From Ilex aquifolium (taxonomy: Eukaryota > Streptophyta > Magnoliopsida > Aquifoliales > Aquifoliaceae): a stretch of 64,000 bases of DNA. The stretch covers positions 50,625,069-50,689,068 of the forward strand of contig OX637391.1 of NCBI GenBank assembly GCA_951799425.1. The letters are read 5' to 3'. The notes under the pieces are model-generated. The model had not been told where the DNA came from. It saw only the letters and a list, made by a program, of their open reading frames with translations, and made no database searches. Shown in pieces: positions 1-12,600 of this stretch. The translations under genes and the position numbers were made by a program. How positions within the stretch are numbered: position 1 is the stretch's first letter; each line of letters begins with the position of its first letter.

Positions 1-1880
1 ATGTAAGAAACCAGCTCCAGGGTAGGCATATATGCCAACTCTACAATGTTCTGGGTTTTGGGAGGTTGTGCTGTTGAAATTTGATTTGGTTTTGTCTTTT
101 CCTTTTATTTTTACATTTGGTTCACTTGGTTCTGGTTCTATGGTTCAGTCTTTCTGTTTCCCTCTCCACGTGCAAGTGGAGGTTGCACACAAGGGGGAGG
201 GTTGTGGTAGAATTTTCTTCATGTTGGAAATGTTTAGGCTTGTGAACTGGTATATGTGCCTGGACATGTTGAAAGTTGCCACGTTGGTGAAACTTAACAT
301 CAAATAGTAAGTTTCCATAACATCTAGTAACCAAAAGAAACAGAAGTGAAAATAGGAAAAAGTACGCATCAAATGATAGCTCATAATTGTAGAATGGTGG
401 TTTCCACTAGATGTTACTAGCTGAATTGACATCATATCTGGTGTCTTTACATCCTTTTGTTATTGGATCAGTTCAAAGTTGTGAGGGTGCTGAAAGGTTG
501 CGGTTAAATAATCATTGATTTTTATCAGCCAATACCAGACCTCACTATTTCTGCATTTGACTCATCTCAACTCAATAGAGCCTTGTTCTAGCTATGTGGT
601 AATTTCTCATGAAAATTTGAATTTAAAAGTCGTAAACAAGAGTTCTCTTGCAAACTGATTTTGGAAACCAATAAATGTGTAAAAGGTCAGATCTGAATTG
701 GTTTTTACAAAACTGCTTGACTACTCATGGATAGAAGTCAGCTCTTTCTCATTGGAAGCTTTCTTGTCTCATTCATGTCCATGTGCCTGTCAATCATTTT
801 ATTTTTTTATTATTTTTTATTTTTTCTTCCTGACTCCACCCGCTCCTCAAAACAAAAAAAGAGTGCCGAGAAAGAATCCAGGATTTTTTTCATGTGAATG
901 CAGCATGTGTGTTCTTTTGTTGTCCATTATTTGCCTCACTCGTGCTTACGCCAATTGCTGGTGAAGCCAATTCTTGGGTTCACTAGTTCTCTGCATGGTT
1001 CACAATTTGTTTGGTTGGTTGGGATCATGTATCGGTTACATCCAAAGCATATACATACTCCTACATTGTTCCAAATTTATGGTGTTTGTGACATCTCAGT
1101 CCTATTGTAAGTCGTCACTGGTCTCTTCAAGTGTCTCCGAGTGTCATTATGTTATCTTTGAGAAGGCCAATTCATAACTCCCCCAAGAAATGGTTTTTCC
1201 ATCAGAAAGTGGACAAGAAAATGGTTCTGAATGCAGTTTAAGGGAAGCGCAAAAGCGCATATTACGACCAACGCGAAATGCGAAACATAAAAAATGTCCA
1301 ATATCAATTATTCAAGGAGTTTCTTTAATATTTCCCTTTTTTTAGCTTCTGGCTTATTTTCTCTCTAATTTATTCGACTCTACACTGGCTAATCCTGAGC
1401 ATGAGGGTATCACTTCTGTCAGTTCATTGCTACATCATCATAAATAGGGAAAGGTGTAGGTATATTTCCTCCTTTTTCAAGAGTTAAACAATCAAGCAGT
1501 TGATTGGCCTGACAAACGAGATGTGCAATATCATGAGTCAGAATCTCAAAATTTGTCAAGCCCCAACTCAAATACAAGTATATGAATATTAATTTTATCT
1601 TTGATTTTACCATCAGGTTCGAAGCTTCAAATTTTTGTTGTTCTTTACATTAAAATGAATGCTATACCACACATGATTTTTTAATCTTTAAACTTTTCTA
1701 TGGCCTATTCAGGGTAGTTCTCCGGGATTTGTCACTGCTACCTGTGTGATATAACATTTGTGATTGTATGTAGTGCATCCAGCTCCCTTCGGCCCGACAT
1801 GTTTGCATATTTACAGTTTGATTTTCCTTTTGGATATAATTGATGTGTAGTGCTGCCATACTGATGCTGATCTCATACAG
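1..1880 (+). other. SEC8 intron, 3' part
   Basis: No SEC8 exon, RNA gene or element with recognisable ends is found. The stretch is AT-rich with T- and A-runs near 795-860 and 2050. It is read as the end of an intron whose donor is outside the window. Confidence 0.5.
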
Positions 1881-1951
1881 GGATGGGTCAGAAGATGGCC
1901 TTACATTTGCTTTTCGCTTCACAGATGCTACTGTTTCTATTCCCAACCAGG
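1881..1951 (+). CDS. SEC8: SEC8 exon (first in window)
   Basis: Encodes EDGLTFAFRFTDATVSI and ends one base into a Gly codon. The acceptor is the cag at 1878-1880 and the donor is gtacgc. Sequence upstream to base 1 shows no further SEC8 homology, so the preceding exon lies outside the window. Confidence 0.9.
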
Positions 1952-4900
1952 GTACGCAAAGGCTGTACTGTTGCTGTTTTTAATCGAGCTCATGTTGTCC
2001 TTTTGTTGTGTCATTGAAAAATAGATGCGTAGCAACATTTTTTACTTACTGTTTTTTTTTTTCGGTAGCTTGTTTAGGTGGATTTACATTCTATTCTCTT
2101 TCATAATTAACAACTGTTCCATGTATATATGGGATATACCCATCATTCTACAGAAAAGAGAATGCATCTTTAGTTTTGCATATTAGATAATCACCATGGG
2201 ATCACCTGCCATAGTCGCAGAAACATTATAAAGTTGAAAAGGTCACGGAGATTAAATTGTTGAATATAAATAGTTTATTTTTTATGTATTAAAATGAAAT
2301 CACAATGCTCAAAAAGAGAAGATAATAAGTTTATCAAATTTGTTTAGTAATAATTATTTTGGTAGGTTAAAGCCCTGCATATTCTCCTTTAAAGGGTGGT
2401 GGTTGAGGTATCAAATTGTTGAACGAATTCAGCCTCTGAGGGAAATTTGACTCGATGTATGTCCAAGGGATGACCCCTTCAAAGAGGCGAGCTTCCAATA
2501 AAGGAACTTATATTACTTACTATGTCTTGTTAACAAAAGTGGTTGGAGCCTACATTTATCGGGGCATTGTAGGATTGTTTAGGTAGAGTTACGGATACCT
2601 TTGGGTTGCCTTTGTCCTAGAGGCGTGAAAGATGCAATACATTGGAAGGCTGGTGAAAGCGACAAGTTTAGGGTGAGGTGAGGTCCCTTTTGTGTGTAGA
2701 CCATAGAGGCAGGCCAAGTTCACTTTGAAAGGCATACCATGCCAAAGTTTTTTGTCCCGCAACACTGAAGGTGATACTCAGAAAAGATAATTTGAGATGG
2801 TGAGAGAGTTCTTCCAAAGTGGTTAATGCATGTGTGACGGAGAATAGCAATAATCTCTTCATGTAATGATAGCGCTCTTTGATGCATACTGTTTTCCCTT
2901 TTTCTGTGCTCAGAGTTATGCTTTGTTCTGTGGTGGAATTGCTAAATACCTGGCATGGTGCTGGGCCCACAGATGAGAAAGGCAGGCCTGGGAGGCATCA
3001 TCTTTATGTTTTAAGCCTCAAAGTTGTATTTCTTGTGTGTTTCTCCTGGATGATGAAAGTGACCATCTACTTTCTATTCTATTATGTTGCTACAGTTCTT
3101 TGACTGGTGTTGCAGACCATATCATAGTACCTCAAGACGTGAACTTAACACGTGAGAATGTGAATTCAGAACCCTCTGTTAAATTTTCCAAACAGTGGAT
3201 TTTTTCATCTTCATGTTGGAACCTTATGAGTTATATTGCTTAACTTGAGTTATTGAACAGAGCTTGTTAAGTTGCTAACTAGGAGGTTGTAGGCATGTTG
3301 ATGCTTAAATCGTTTAAGCACTTTTTTTTTGAGTAAGACAAACCTGTAAGCACTTACTCAGTGCTTTTACCAATGAAAATTCTGATGGGAACACTTATCT
3401 CTTTTCTCAGCACAAGACTAGTTGTTTTCAAGTCTGAATGACATTCAATGCCTATAGATGTTAGTATGTTTGGGATCTGTGCAAAAATAAAAGGAAAAAC
3501 ATGTTAAAGTTGAAAAGTTATATGCATTTGGGGGGGCAGCATCACATCAGCATTCCTGTCCAAAGTTTTTTTCAGTCGTCTTCTCTCTTTCAGTTGATTT
3601 CATTGATTCCATTCTTATTTACTTTCGAGGTGGTCTGTATCACTGTTTCTCAGGGGTTGATCTCATTCGGCAAGGATGGAGTAGGAGGGGTCCAAATGTA
3701 CTCCAAGAAGGTTATGGGACTGCAGCTGTCTTACCTGAGCAAGGAATGTATCTTGCAGCATCTGTATACCGGCCAGTTCTTCAGGTTTGGACCTATTTGA
3801 GATGTTCCATTTATCCTTACATCTGGGGAGATTCTGTCACTGGGCTTATCTGACCTGTTATATTTGCAGTTTACAGATAAAATTGCTGCAATGCTGCCCC
3901 AAAAGTATTCCCAACTTGGGTAAGCTTGAATTAATTAGATGTGTTTCTTGTACTTGATAAGGCACCTTTCAGTTCGCCCTATTTTCTGTTCTTTATTTTT
4001 CACTTTCATTTCATAACCGAAATTGGGGATCTGCTGGGATTAAGGCATGAAATGCTTAATGCCTTATCACGTAAAGCTGTAATCGTACTGGCTGCTTTTT
4101 TGTGAGCAAGCTGGCTGTCGCAGGCAGGGAAGTGAAAGAAAGAAGTAAAGAAGGGGATAACCAATCCTCACAAGGATGAAGTCAAGAAACATATTTCTCC
4201 ATAAAATAATTGGGGTTGCACAATTATTTATTAGGCAAGTGTCATACCAAAATAAAAAGTATTCTCTAGCTAAAACTCTATCTAAATCTCGTAATGGGAT
4301 TAATATTAGCTAACCAAATAATCTAATAAATAAAGAAAATAAATAAAATCCTAATCTCCAATTTTATGCCTATTTAATCCCTTTATGATTCCTATCAATT
4401 CTCCCCGGCTGAAACAAACTCTTCTCCGAAAAGTTGTAATAGCAAAAATACTTCAATTGAGTCGAAGTAGACTGGCCAAATACATTTTCAGAATTGATCA
4501 GGTCCACACATGATGATAAAGATAAAGGAATAATGTGAACTGGTGTAGCATCTCTAATTGTCAAACCAACTTTCGGAACTAGTTTAACCTCATCCATAGA
4601 AAAGGTTCTTCAAAGTTGCTTATCAGTACCAGGGAGTGGTTGAGAAAAACTCTTAGGCTCATTGAAAAATTTCTGAGCTTCATTTGAAATGACCTGTTCC
4701 AACCCTTGTTGATATTTGATGGTTGAAAAAGATGAAACACTATCTGTCTTGTCCAAACACTTGCTGATTGGTAGCTGAACTTCCAAAACAACAGCCAACT
4801 TGTGGACAATTTCTTTTAGGCAGACCAACTTGTGGACACTTTCATTTGGCGATTACGACTCGATCGAATTTAGTTTAACATCATGTGCTTTGGAAAAACC

Positions 4901-6562
4901 CTCAATCTTGCAAAGTAACTCAGTGTTGGTGACCATTTTGATAAGAGGAGTGAGGTGAAATTTTTTGGGGTTAATCTGCAATTTTACAAGCCTTTGGGGC
5001 CAAACTATAATTTTTAAAACTTTTGAGGGGCCAACCTATAATTTCAAAAACTTTTGGGTTCAATTAGTAATTCTTGAAGCTCTAAAGGCTTCGCTATCGC
5101 TCATGACTGTATATGGATCTCTCTTGGCCTTCTAGAAGCTTCACTAGAAGCGAAAGCAACTAATTGCTACCGAATACCTCTTTATTTTAGTATGGGCTAG
5201 TATTTCCAATGCCTCGTTCATTGCTGCCAACGTACGCTACTATGAGAGTAAGCAAGTTAGCTTTCTTGCATTCTAAAAATGGAAGCTTCCGTGTATTTCT
5301 TGCCATCTGAAATTGATGTGAATGATCGGGACAACTCTTCCGATCCTATTCAGTATGATTAGATATGTCACTGAAACAAAAACAAAATGATTCCGTTCTG
5401 TCTTTGTTTTCTTTTCGAATTTCGAGGATAAGCCAGCCAATCGTAACATCATTTATGAGGAGTCGAATGACATGAGCTAAGTGAGACAATAATGCAAGGA
5501 AAGTGGAAAAGAGCAAGCGAGATCAGAACTAGGCGAGCATGAAGGAATGGTTCCCTCTCCGGCTTAATCAATAAAACATGATCAACAAAACATACCTTCC
5601 TTCCAACGTATGTATAGATAGGAGGACTCTATAATTTTGTCAAACTGCTGGGGTCAAACTTTAATTTTTAGAATTATTGGACTGGTCAGAAGGGAATGAG
5701 TTCATTGGTGGGATCGCTTTGCAGAGTTGCTTGGGCCTGTTCTGTGGGCTATTCTGGGTAGGGACTAATCTGGGTTGTTTGAAGATATGGGCTAGGGTTG
5801 GCTTTGGATTTGGGCCAAGTAAATGTGGAATTGATTGGGGACTTTGGTGCCAAGAAATAGGGCCGGGTCAAATCAACCTCAATACTAAGTATATTAATGA
5901 ACTTCTTCTTCAGTGCAACCATATTTTATAAAGGTTCAGCCGCAGCAAATTAATGTTACGAGCAAGAGCAAACCTCTCTAGTCTGTCGGTGAACATTCAA
6001 GTTAATGGCAGCAAATGGAGGGAAATAACAATAGAGGGATGACTCGGAGTTTGCTCTGATACCAAATTGACAAGGGGAGGGAAGAGAAAGAAAGAAAAGA
6101 AGGGGATAACCCATCGTTGTAAGTAGGCCTCGCAATCCTAGACACGACTCATGAAATCGACACGAACCCGACACAGATTTAGTGGATTTGGGTGCAATCT
6201 TAACAAGTTTGGGTGGTTAGTGGGTTAACTCGCAGACCCGTGAAATAAACGAACTAGTTTGTTCAGGTCTCTTATCCTCTGTCTTATCTCATGCCTCCCA
6301 TCTCTCAAACTCATTTGAATTTAAAAGTAATTTAATGTTTATTTTTTTTCTTTACTTTTTTGTTCAGTTATGATATATTGTTATAATAAACAAGTCAAAC
6401 ATGTGTAATGTGTGACGAGTTGATATTTTTCATGTCTCGTGTGGACTCGAAATATTCTAACTATGGGTGCGACTTGGGTGGGCCAATCTGAATTCAACCT
6501 GAAAAAAACAAGGCCTCGGGCTACCGGATTCAACCCGAATATATAAATCGGACTCAATCCAA

Positions 6563-6636
<74 letters not shown>

Positions 6637-9600
6637 GTACGATCATGGAGACTCTGCACCGTAGTCTTTAGTGGGTGCTTTTTATGTAGACTGCTAGATC
6701 ATGATCTAACAGTCACTAAGTAAAGATGCTCAAAATTAATTATCAATACCTACTAAATTTAGTTCTTAACTAAATAGGAAATATCTATGACATATTTATT
6801 GTGATCTAGTCCTATTTAAAAAGTCTTAAGGTTAATAATAAAAAAAATTCTAGCTCGTGTTAAATATTAATGGATCGATCCAATGACCCGAATGATTTTT
6901 ATCTTTACCCTTCTAATTTATTATACCTATTTGTGTTAAAAAAAAACTAAAAATTCTTTGGTCAACCCATCTCCTCTCACGTCAAGATTCATGTACCCGT
7001 TAGGACAAGATTCATGTTCTATGTTTTATGTCATGACATTGTTTTATGCATATATCTACTTTTATGCAATAATTGTAGAATCACATTTTCTCACAATAAT
7101 TTGGGTGGTGCTTTGTTTTTGTGTCTTGATAGGAGAATGACTTGCCTAATGTTTCTATTAAAAAAAATTCTGTTGATTAGAAAGTTAAGAGAAAGATAAA
7201 TAGGAGAAACTAGTGTTTATATAATAATCAAAAAAAAAGAAAAAAAATAGGATAAACTAGTAATTTGACCAAAGAATTAGAAAGATCTACCCAACAATGG
7301 CGTACCCCAATTGAACCCACATAGTGGGTCAGCCCGTCTGACATATGTAAAAGGGTAAAAATATTTACTTATATTGAATTTCAAAAAAATACATAGAGCT
7401 TTCGTTATAGAACTAGATCACAATTAATAAGTCAGAAACATTTTCTATGTAGTTAAAAACTAAATTAAGTACGTCTTAACAATTAATTTTGAGCATATTT
7501 GTTTGGTGACCATTAGATTGTGATCTAACGGTCTTACATAAAAGGTACCCACTAGAGGGCTACGGTGCAGAGTTTTCATGATCGCGCTATCTCTCTCTCT
7601 CTATATATATATAAATGATAAATCATAACACAACTAGGGTTTTCAGTTCTCATTCTCACTTTTCTAGAATTCATGCGCCTCCCTCACTCTCACTCTCACT
7701 CTCAGCCTCAGCCTCAGCCTCAGCCTCCCTCACTCACTCACTCTGCCAACTCTCTTAACAACTTCTTAATCAACAAACGAAATCATCTCTCTCCACCATT
7801 CTCCAACAACCTAAGATCTTCGACCCTCAAATTTTCGCCATCAATAACCCAAGATCTCTCTCCGTAGTCCACAGCCATCAGATCTTTGCCCTTAGATCTT
7901 CGACCCTCTGATTGGATCACAACCATCGGGGTTGCTGGACCAGGCAACAAGTGCTTCTCTTTCCACTTCTAGACATGCTCCAACTTGGATGAACTCAGTC
8001 TCTCTCTTAGACTCTCCCTCGCCGACTTTCTTTCCATGGTAATGTATGGGTTTGGACCTAGAGTAAACAACATGGTGTTCCATTTTAAAATCAAAAGTGT
8101 AAAATTTATTTTCAAAATTTGCCAAAATTAAACTTACAATATTTTTTTTTTCAGATTTAATATTTTGCTCATAAATTTTTGCTTAGTCATAATGATATAT
8201 TGATTTTATACTTTCATTTTCAGATATAATGATATATGTTGATTTCGAGTCATCATTGTTCAACCCAAATTCTAACTTGAAATCAATCTGAATTCAACCC
8301 GAACTTGCCCGAAATCAATTCGGGCAGTACTTGGGTTGAGTATCCCGGATTGAGGTTGGGTGAGGGTTGAACATTTTATACCTAAGGTTGGGATAGGGTT
8401 GACCCCTTAACCCGCCCAAGTTTTACCCTTAACTCTAACCGATTTTCTTATTTCGTGGGTAACACACGGGTTGTGTCGGATAACTTGTCTAATAAACAAA
8501 TCGTGTACGTATGTGATAGTTGGACCCATTTATATAAATGAATGGGGTATGTATGGAGAGTTTTTTGACACGAGCCTGTTCCATCCTACAATATTGCTTT
8601 ATTTTTTGGGGAGGGGGCAGGGAGACTTCATTAATCTCAAGAAGGTAAAGCCTTTACAAGGTAAGGAGTACCATTAGACAAAAGGTCTATCGGTTCCCTA
8701 CATGATTGCTAGGCCTAGTTGTAAGGATTAAGTCACAAAACATATTTCTCCATAGAGAATTTTCAAATTGTAATTCATACTCTAATTAAAATAATTAGGA
8801 TTATACCATTATTTATAAGGCAAGTGTCCTACCAAAATAAAAAGTATTCTCAAGTTAAAAAAAGAAAAAAAGAAAAGAAAAAACAAATAAAATCCTAATC
8901 TCCAATTTTACGCTTATCCAATCTTTTTACGATTCATATTACTGGCTTTAGTGGAGGACCTTGTTAAAAAAAAATTGATTATCAGCTTTGTGCCAATACC
9001 ACACAGAGGTGGAGCCATTTTAAGAGGTTGGGGGCACTTGTCCCCACTTACTTCTTGAAAACCTCCACACACGAGGAATGTTAAGAACCATAATTTTCTT
9101 CAATTTAATACTTTTGCCCCCTAATTTTTTGAAAATTAGTACAATGCTCCTAGTCCTATTTATTTTTAATCAGTCGGTGACTCAATTTTGCCAAGAACAA
9201 CTTATTTTTGGATTGAGTAAAATAAGTGGGCTTCCAATGCTCTATACTTGGATCAACCATGTACTTGTTGACAGTGCTCACAACATGTGCCAAATCCGGT
9301 CTAGTGCAAATCATTGTATACATCAAGCAACCCATTGCACTGGCATAAGACACTTTTGGCATATCCTGAATTTCTTCATGTGTTTTTGGGTATTAACCTG
9401 CATGTAACCTGAAGTGATTTGCCAATGGAGTGCTTACTGGTTTTAGCATGATACATACTAAACCTTTCAAGCACCTTTGTGACATAGTATTTTTGAGACA
9501 ACCACAACTTTCCTGCCACCTTATTCTTGCGAATCTCCATACCAAGTATCTTCTTAGCAACAACCAAATCTTTCATGTCAAACTCCATCCTTAGCAAGGA

Positions 9601-12600
9601 TTTCAACTCGTCAACCTCAGTCATACTCTTTTCAGCAATCAGCATATCATCAACGTACAGTAACTAGAAAATATGAGAACCATCCTCAAGACTTCTAACA
9701 TAAACACAACAATCACATTCACAACGAGTGTAATCAATCTGAAGGATATAGGAATCAAACTTTTTGTACCACTATTGTGGAGATTGCTTAAGCCCATCCA
9801 AAGACTTATTCAATCTACAGACAAGGTGTTCAGTCTCCAGTTGTGTGAATTTCTCGGGCTGCTCCATGTAAATATGCTCCTCCAAGTCACTATGAAGAAA
9901 ATATGTCTTTACATCTAGCTGCTCTAACTTCAAGATCATAATTGGCTACCAAGGCCAATATAGTCTTGATGGATGTGTGCCTGACAACCGAGGAGAAGAC
10001 CTCATCATAAGCAACCCTCTTCCTCAGCGAGTAACCCTTTGCCACTAACTGAGCCTTGAACTTTTCTCCTTCATTTTCTGATACCGCCTCCTTTTTCTGA
10101 AAACCCACTTGCATCTAATAGTCTTAATTTCCTTGGGAATTTTCACCAATTCCCAAGTCTTGTTTTTATGTAATGACTTTATCTCTTCCATCATGGCCTC
10201 CATCCATCTAATCCTTTTTAGGACTATTAATAACCTCCTGAAAAGTTGAAGGATCCCTACAACTAGTGATTAATGCATAACAAACAAGATTCTTGAATCC
10301 AAACTTGATTGGTGGTTTGATGCTCCTCATGATTCTATCTGTAGCTATATTTTGCTGCTCCTGTTTAGACTGAGATACTAGCTCAATGTTCTCTTTATCT
10401 GAATCAGCAAGCTCAACCTAGATCCCACAACTTGTATCTCTTAACCCCTTTCTCATGCCCGAAGAAGATACATTTCTAGGATTTTGGATCAAGCTTTGAC
10501 CTTTCGTCACTAGGAATATGAATATAAGCTGGACACCCAAATACACTCTCATCATGGATGGTCTACTTCTTCCCTTGTCCATACCTCATCAAAAACCTTC
10601 CCCTCCAGTGCAACCCTTGGTGATCTATTAATGATGTAGCGAGCCATGTTCACAGCCTCGGCCCAAAATTTCTTTGGAAGTCCAGCATTCAATAACAAAC
10701 ATCTAGCCTTTCTACAATTGTTTTGTTTAACCTTTTTGTGATTCCATTTTGCTAAGTTGTCTTACGAACTGCCAGATGTCTCTTGATGCCATGCTCCTCA
10801 CTGAACTTCATAAACTCCGCATCCTTATACTTCGTTCCATTATCCGTTTTGCGATACTTAATTTTCTTCCCGGTTTGATTTTCTACTCCAGCTTTCCACA
10901 ATTTGAATTTTATGTAAATTTTTGACTTCTGCTTTATGAAGTAAACCCAAACCTTATTGGAATAATCATCAATGAAAGTAACAAAATACCTAGAGCCTCC
11001 ATTTGAAGCTACTTTCATTGGCCCCTACACATCAGAGTGTATGTAATCAAGGATGCCCTCGGTCTTGTGCTTGGTAGATTTAAATTAGACCTTGCACTGT
11101 TTTTCTAGTGTCAAACATGCTGGAACAACACATGGGCTTTTCATTTCTCACACTAATCCTTTTTTTGCAATTAAGTCTTCAACTTGTCTTTTCATTTCAG
11201 CATGCTGCATGGGAGGCATTCGGTATGTAGCCAAGTTTGGTAAGGCAGATCCGGGTACAAAATCTATTGCATGCTGTACACTTCTTTTTTTAGTGGTGGC
11301 AAACCCTTGGGTAACTCTTTGGTAACCAGCTCCAAAATGTCCTAAAACTGTTTTTAAACTTCTGGGAATTGATCAGAATTTTCTTCCAACTGTTTGCTCT
11401 TTTTAATTCTACCCACCAGCGTATACATTACACCGGCTTCTTGGCTTGCCTTCTCGAATTATCTAGGTGAGAACATAATACTTGCAAAAATCCAGCTCGC
11501 ATGATTTAACCCCCTACAACAACTTCCTTTTATGCAGCTCCATCATGTCATGCTCACTCATATTCCCTAACTGCATATGCCAGAATAAAGTGTCATCTGT
11601 TTCAGGCTCAAATAATGTACCTGCACAAACTCCACCTACAACAAAACTCCCTACTAGCTTGTAGATATTTCTTGCAATCTTCTGACCTTTCATAATAACT
11701 ATAGCACATTTGGTTATCTTCAAGACTCCACCTTCTGCCTTATAATTGTAGCCATTGGAGTCTAAGGTTGCTAAAGAAATCAGGTTTTTTCTCAAATCTG
11801 GAACATGCCTGACCTCATCCATAGTCCTCACAACACCATCAAACATCTTGATTCTAAGCCAATTCCAATGACTTTACATGATGCATCATTATCCATTAGA
11901 ACTGTACCACAATTTAATGACCTATAGGTGTCAAACCAAAATCGATTAGGAGACATGTGATAAGAGCACTCATAATCGAGAATCCATGAGTCCCATCATT
12001 TGATTATAATATGCTGAGACCGACAACATATTACTATCATCATAGTCAGAATCTTGTTTTGCTAGATTTGCTGAATTTGGCCATCCCTCTTCTTCTCTCC
12101 CATTCCTCTTCTTTCACTTGGGACATTCTCGTTTCATATGCCCTCTCTTATTGCAGTTGAAGCACTTAATGTCCGGTTTGGATTGAGATTTTGACTTGTT
12201 TTCCTTGTGTCTGGATTTGATTCATGTCCCTGCTTCTCCCACTCCCACGATCCTGACTACCCTTTGCTATGAGTTTTTCACCTTGGAATCATTTAGTGGT
12301 ACTTTGCCTTCGCTGATTATACATCAATAGGGCTCTCGAAATCTCCTCAATAGTCAGCGTCTCGTTCTCATACAATGGGGTTATAACCAGATTTTCGTAT
12401 GAAGCAGGAAGAGAGGTTAGAAACATCAGTGCCTAATTTTCCTCCTTGAACTTGATATCAATCCTCAACAAATTGTTGATAATTTGATTGAGCAGAATGA
12501 TGTGTTGAGCCAAATCCGAACCGTCCACTATCTTAAGCCCATATTACTTCTACTTAAGATAGAGCTTGTTCGATAAAGATTTTGACATGAATCGACTCTC

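Larger units (their letters stand above)
6124..8717. mobile_element. Non-autonomous hAT DNA transposon
   Basis: Ends are inverted repeats: left TAGGCCTCGCAATC (6124-6137) and right, reverse-complemented, TAGGCCTAGCAATC (8704-8717), matching 13 of 14. Both are flanked by a perfect 8 bp target duplication, gttgtaag (6116-6123 and 8718-8725). The 8 bp duplication and short inverted ends are the hAT signature. Subterminal regions contain repeated ACCCG/GACACG motifs typical of plant hAT elements. No transposase frame was found in the 2.6 kb. A foldback element and a simple-repeat tract lie inside. It sits in the 5' LTR of the 4116-8941 element and is therefore younger. Confidence 0.88.
4116..8941 (-). 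mobile_element. Non-autonomous LTR retroelement, split by a hAT insertion
   Basis: On the minus strand, the 3' LTR is 4116-4397, preceded by a polypurine tract (gggagaa read in reverse at 4397-4405). The 5' LTR is 6068-6123 plus 8726-8941, interrupted by a later hAT element. The primer-binding site, complementary to initiator tRNA-Met, reads gctctgataccaa on the plus strand at 6054-6066. A 5 bp target duplication, ctggc, flanks the whole (4111-4115 and 8942-8946). The internal region 4398-6067 (1.7 kb) holds no protease, integrase or RT. Two overlapping minus-strand frames near 4370-4828 run through one another but I do not recognise the product. The element is antisense to SEC8. Confidence 0.85.

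Noticed and set aside
1-1880. Further SEC8 exons upstream of 1881
   Set aside because: No stretch matches the region expected before EDGLTF in any plus-strand frame.
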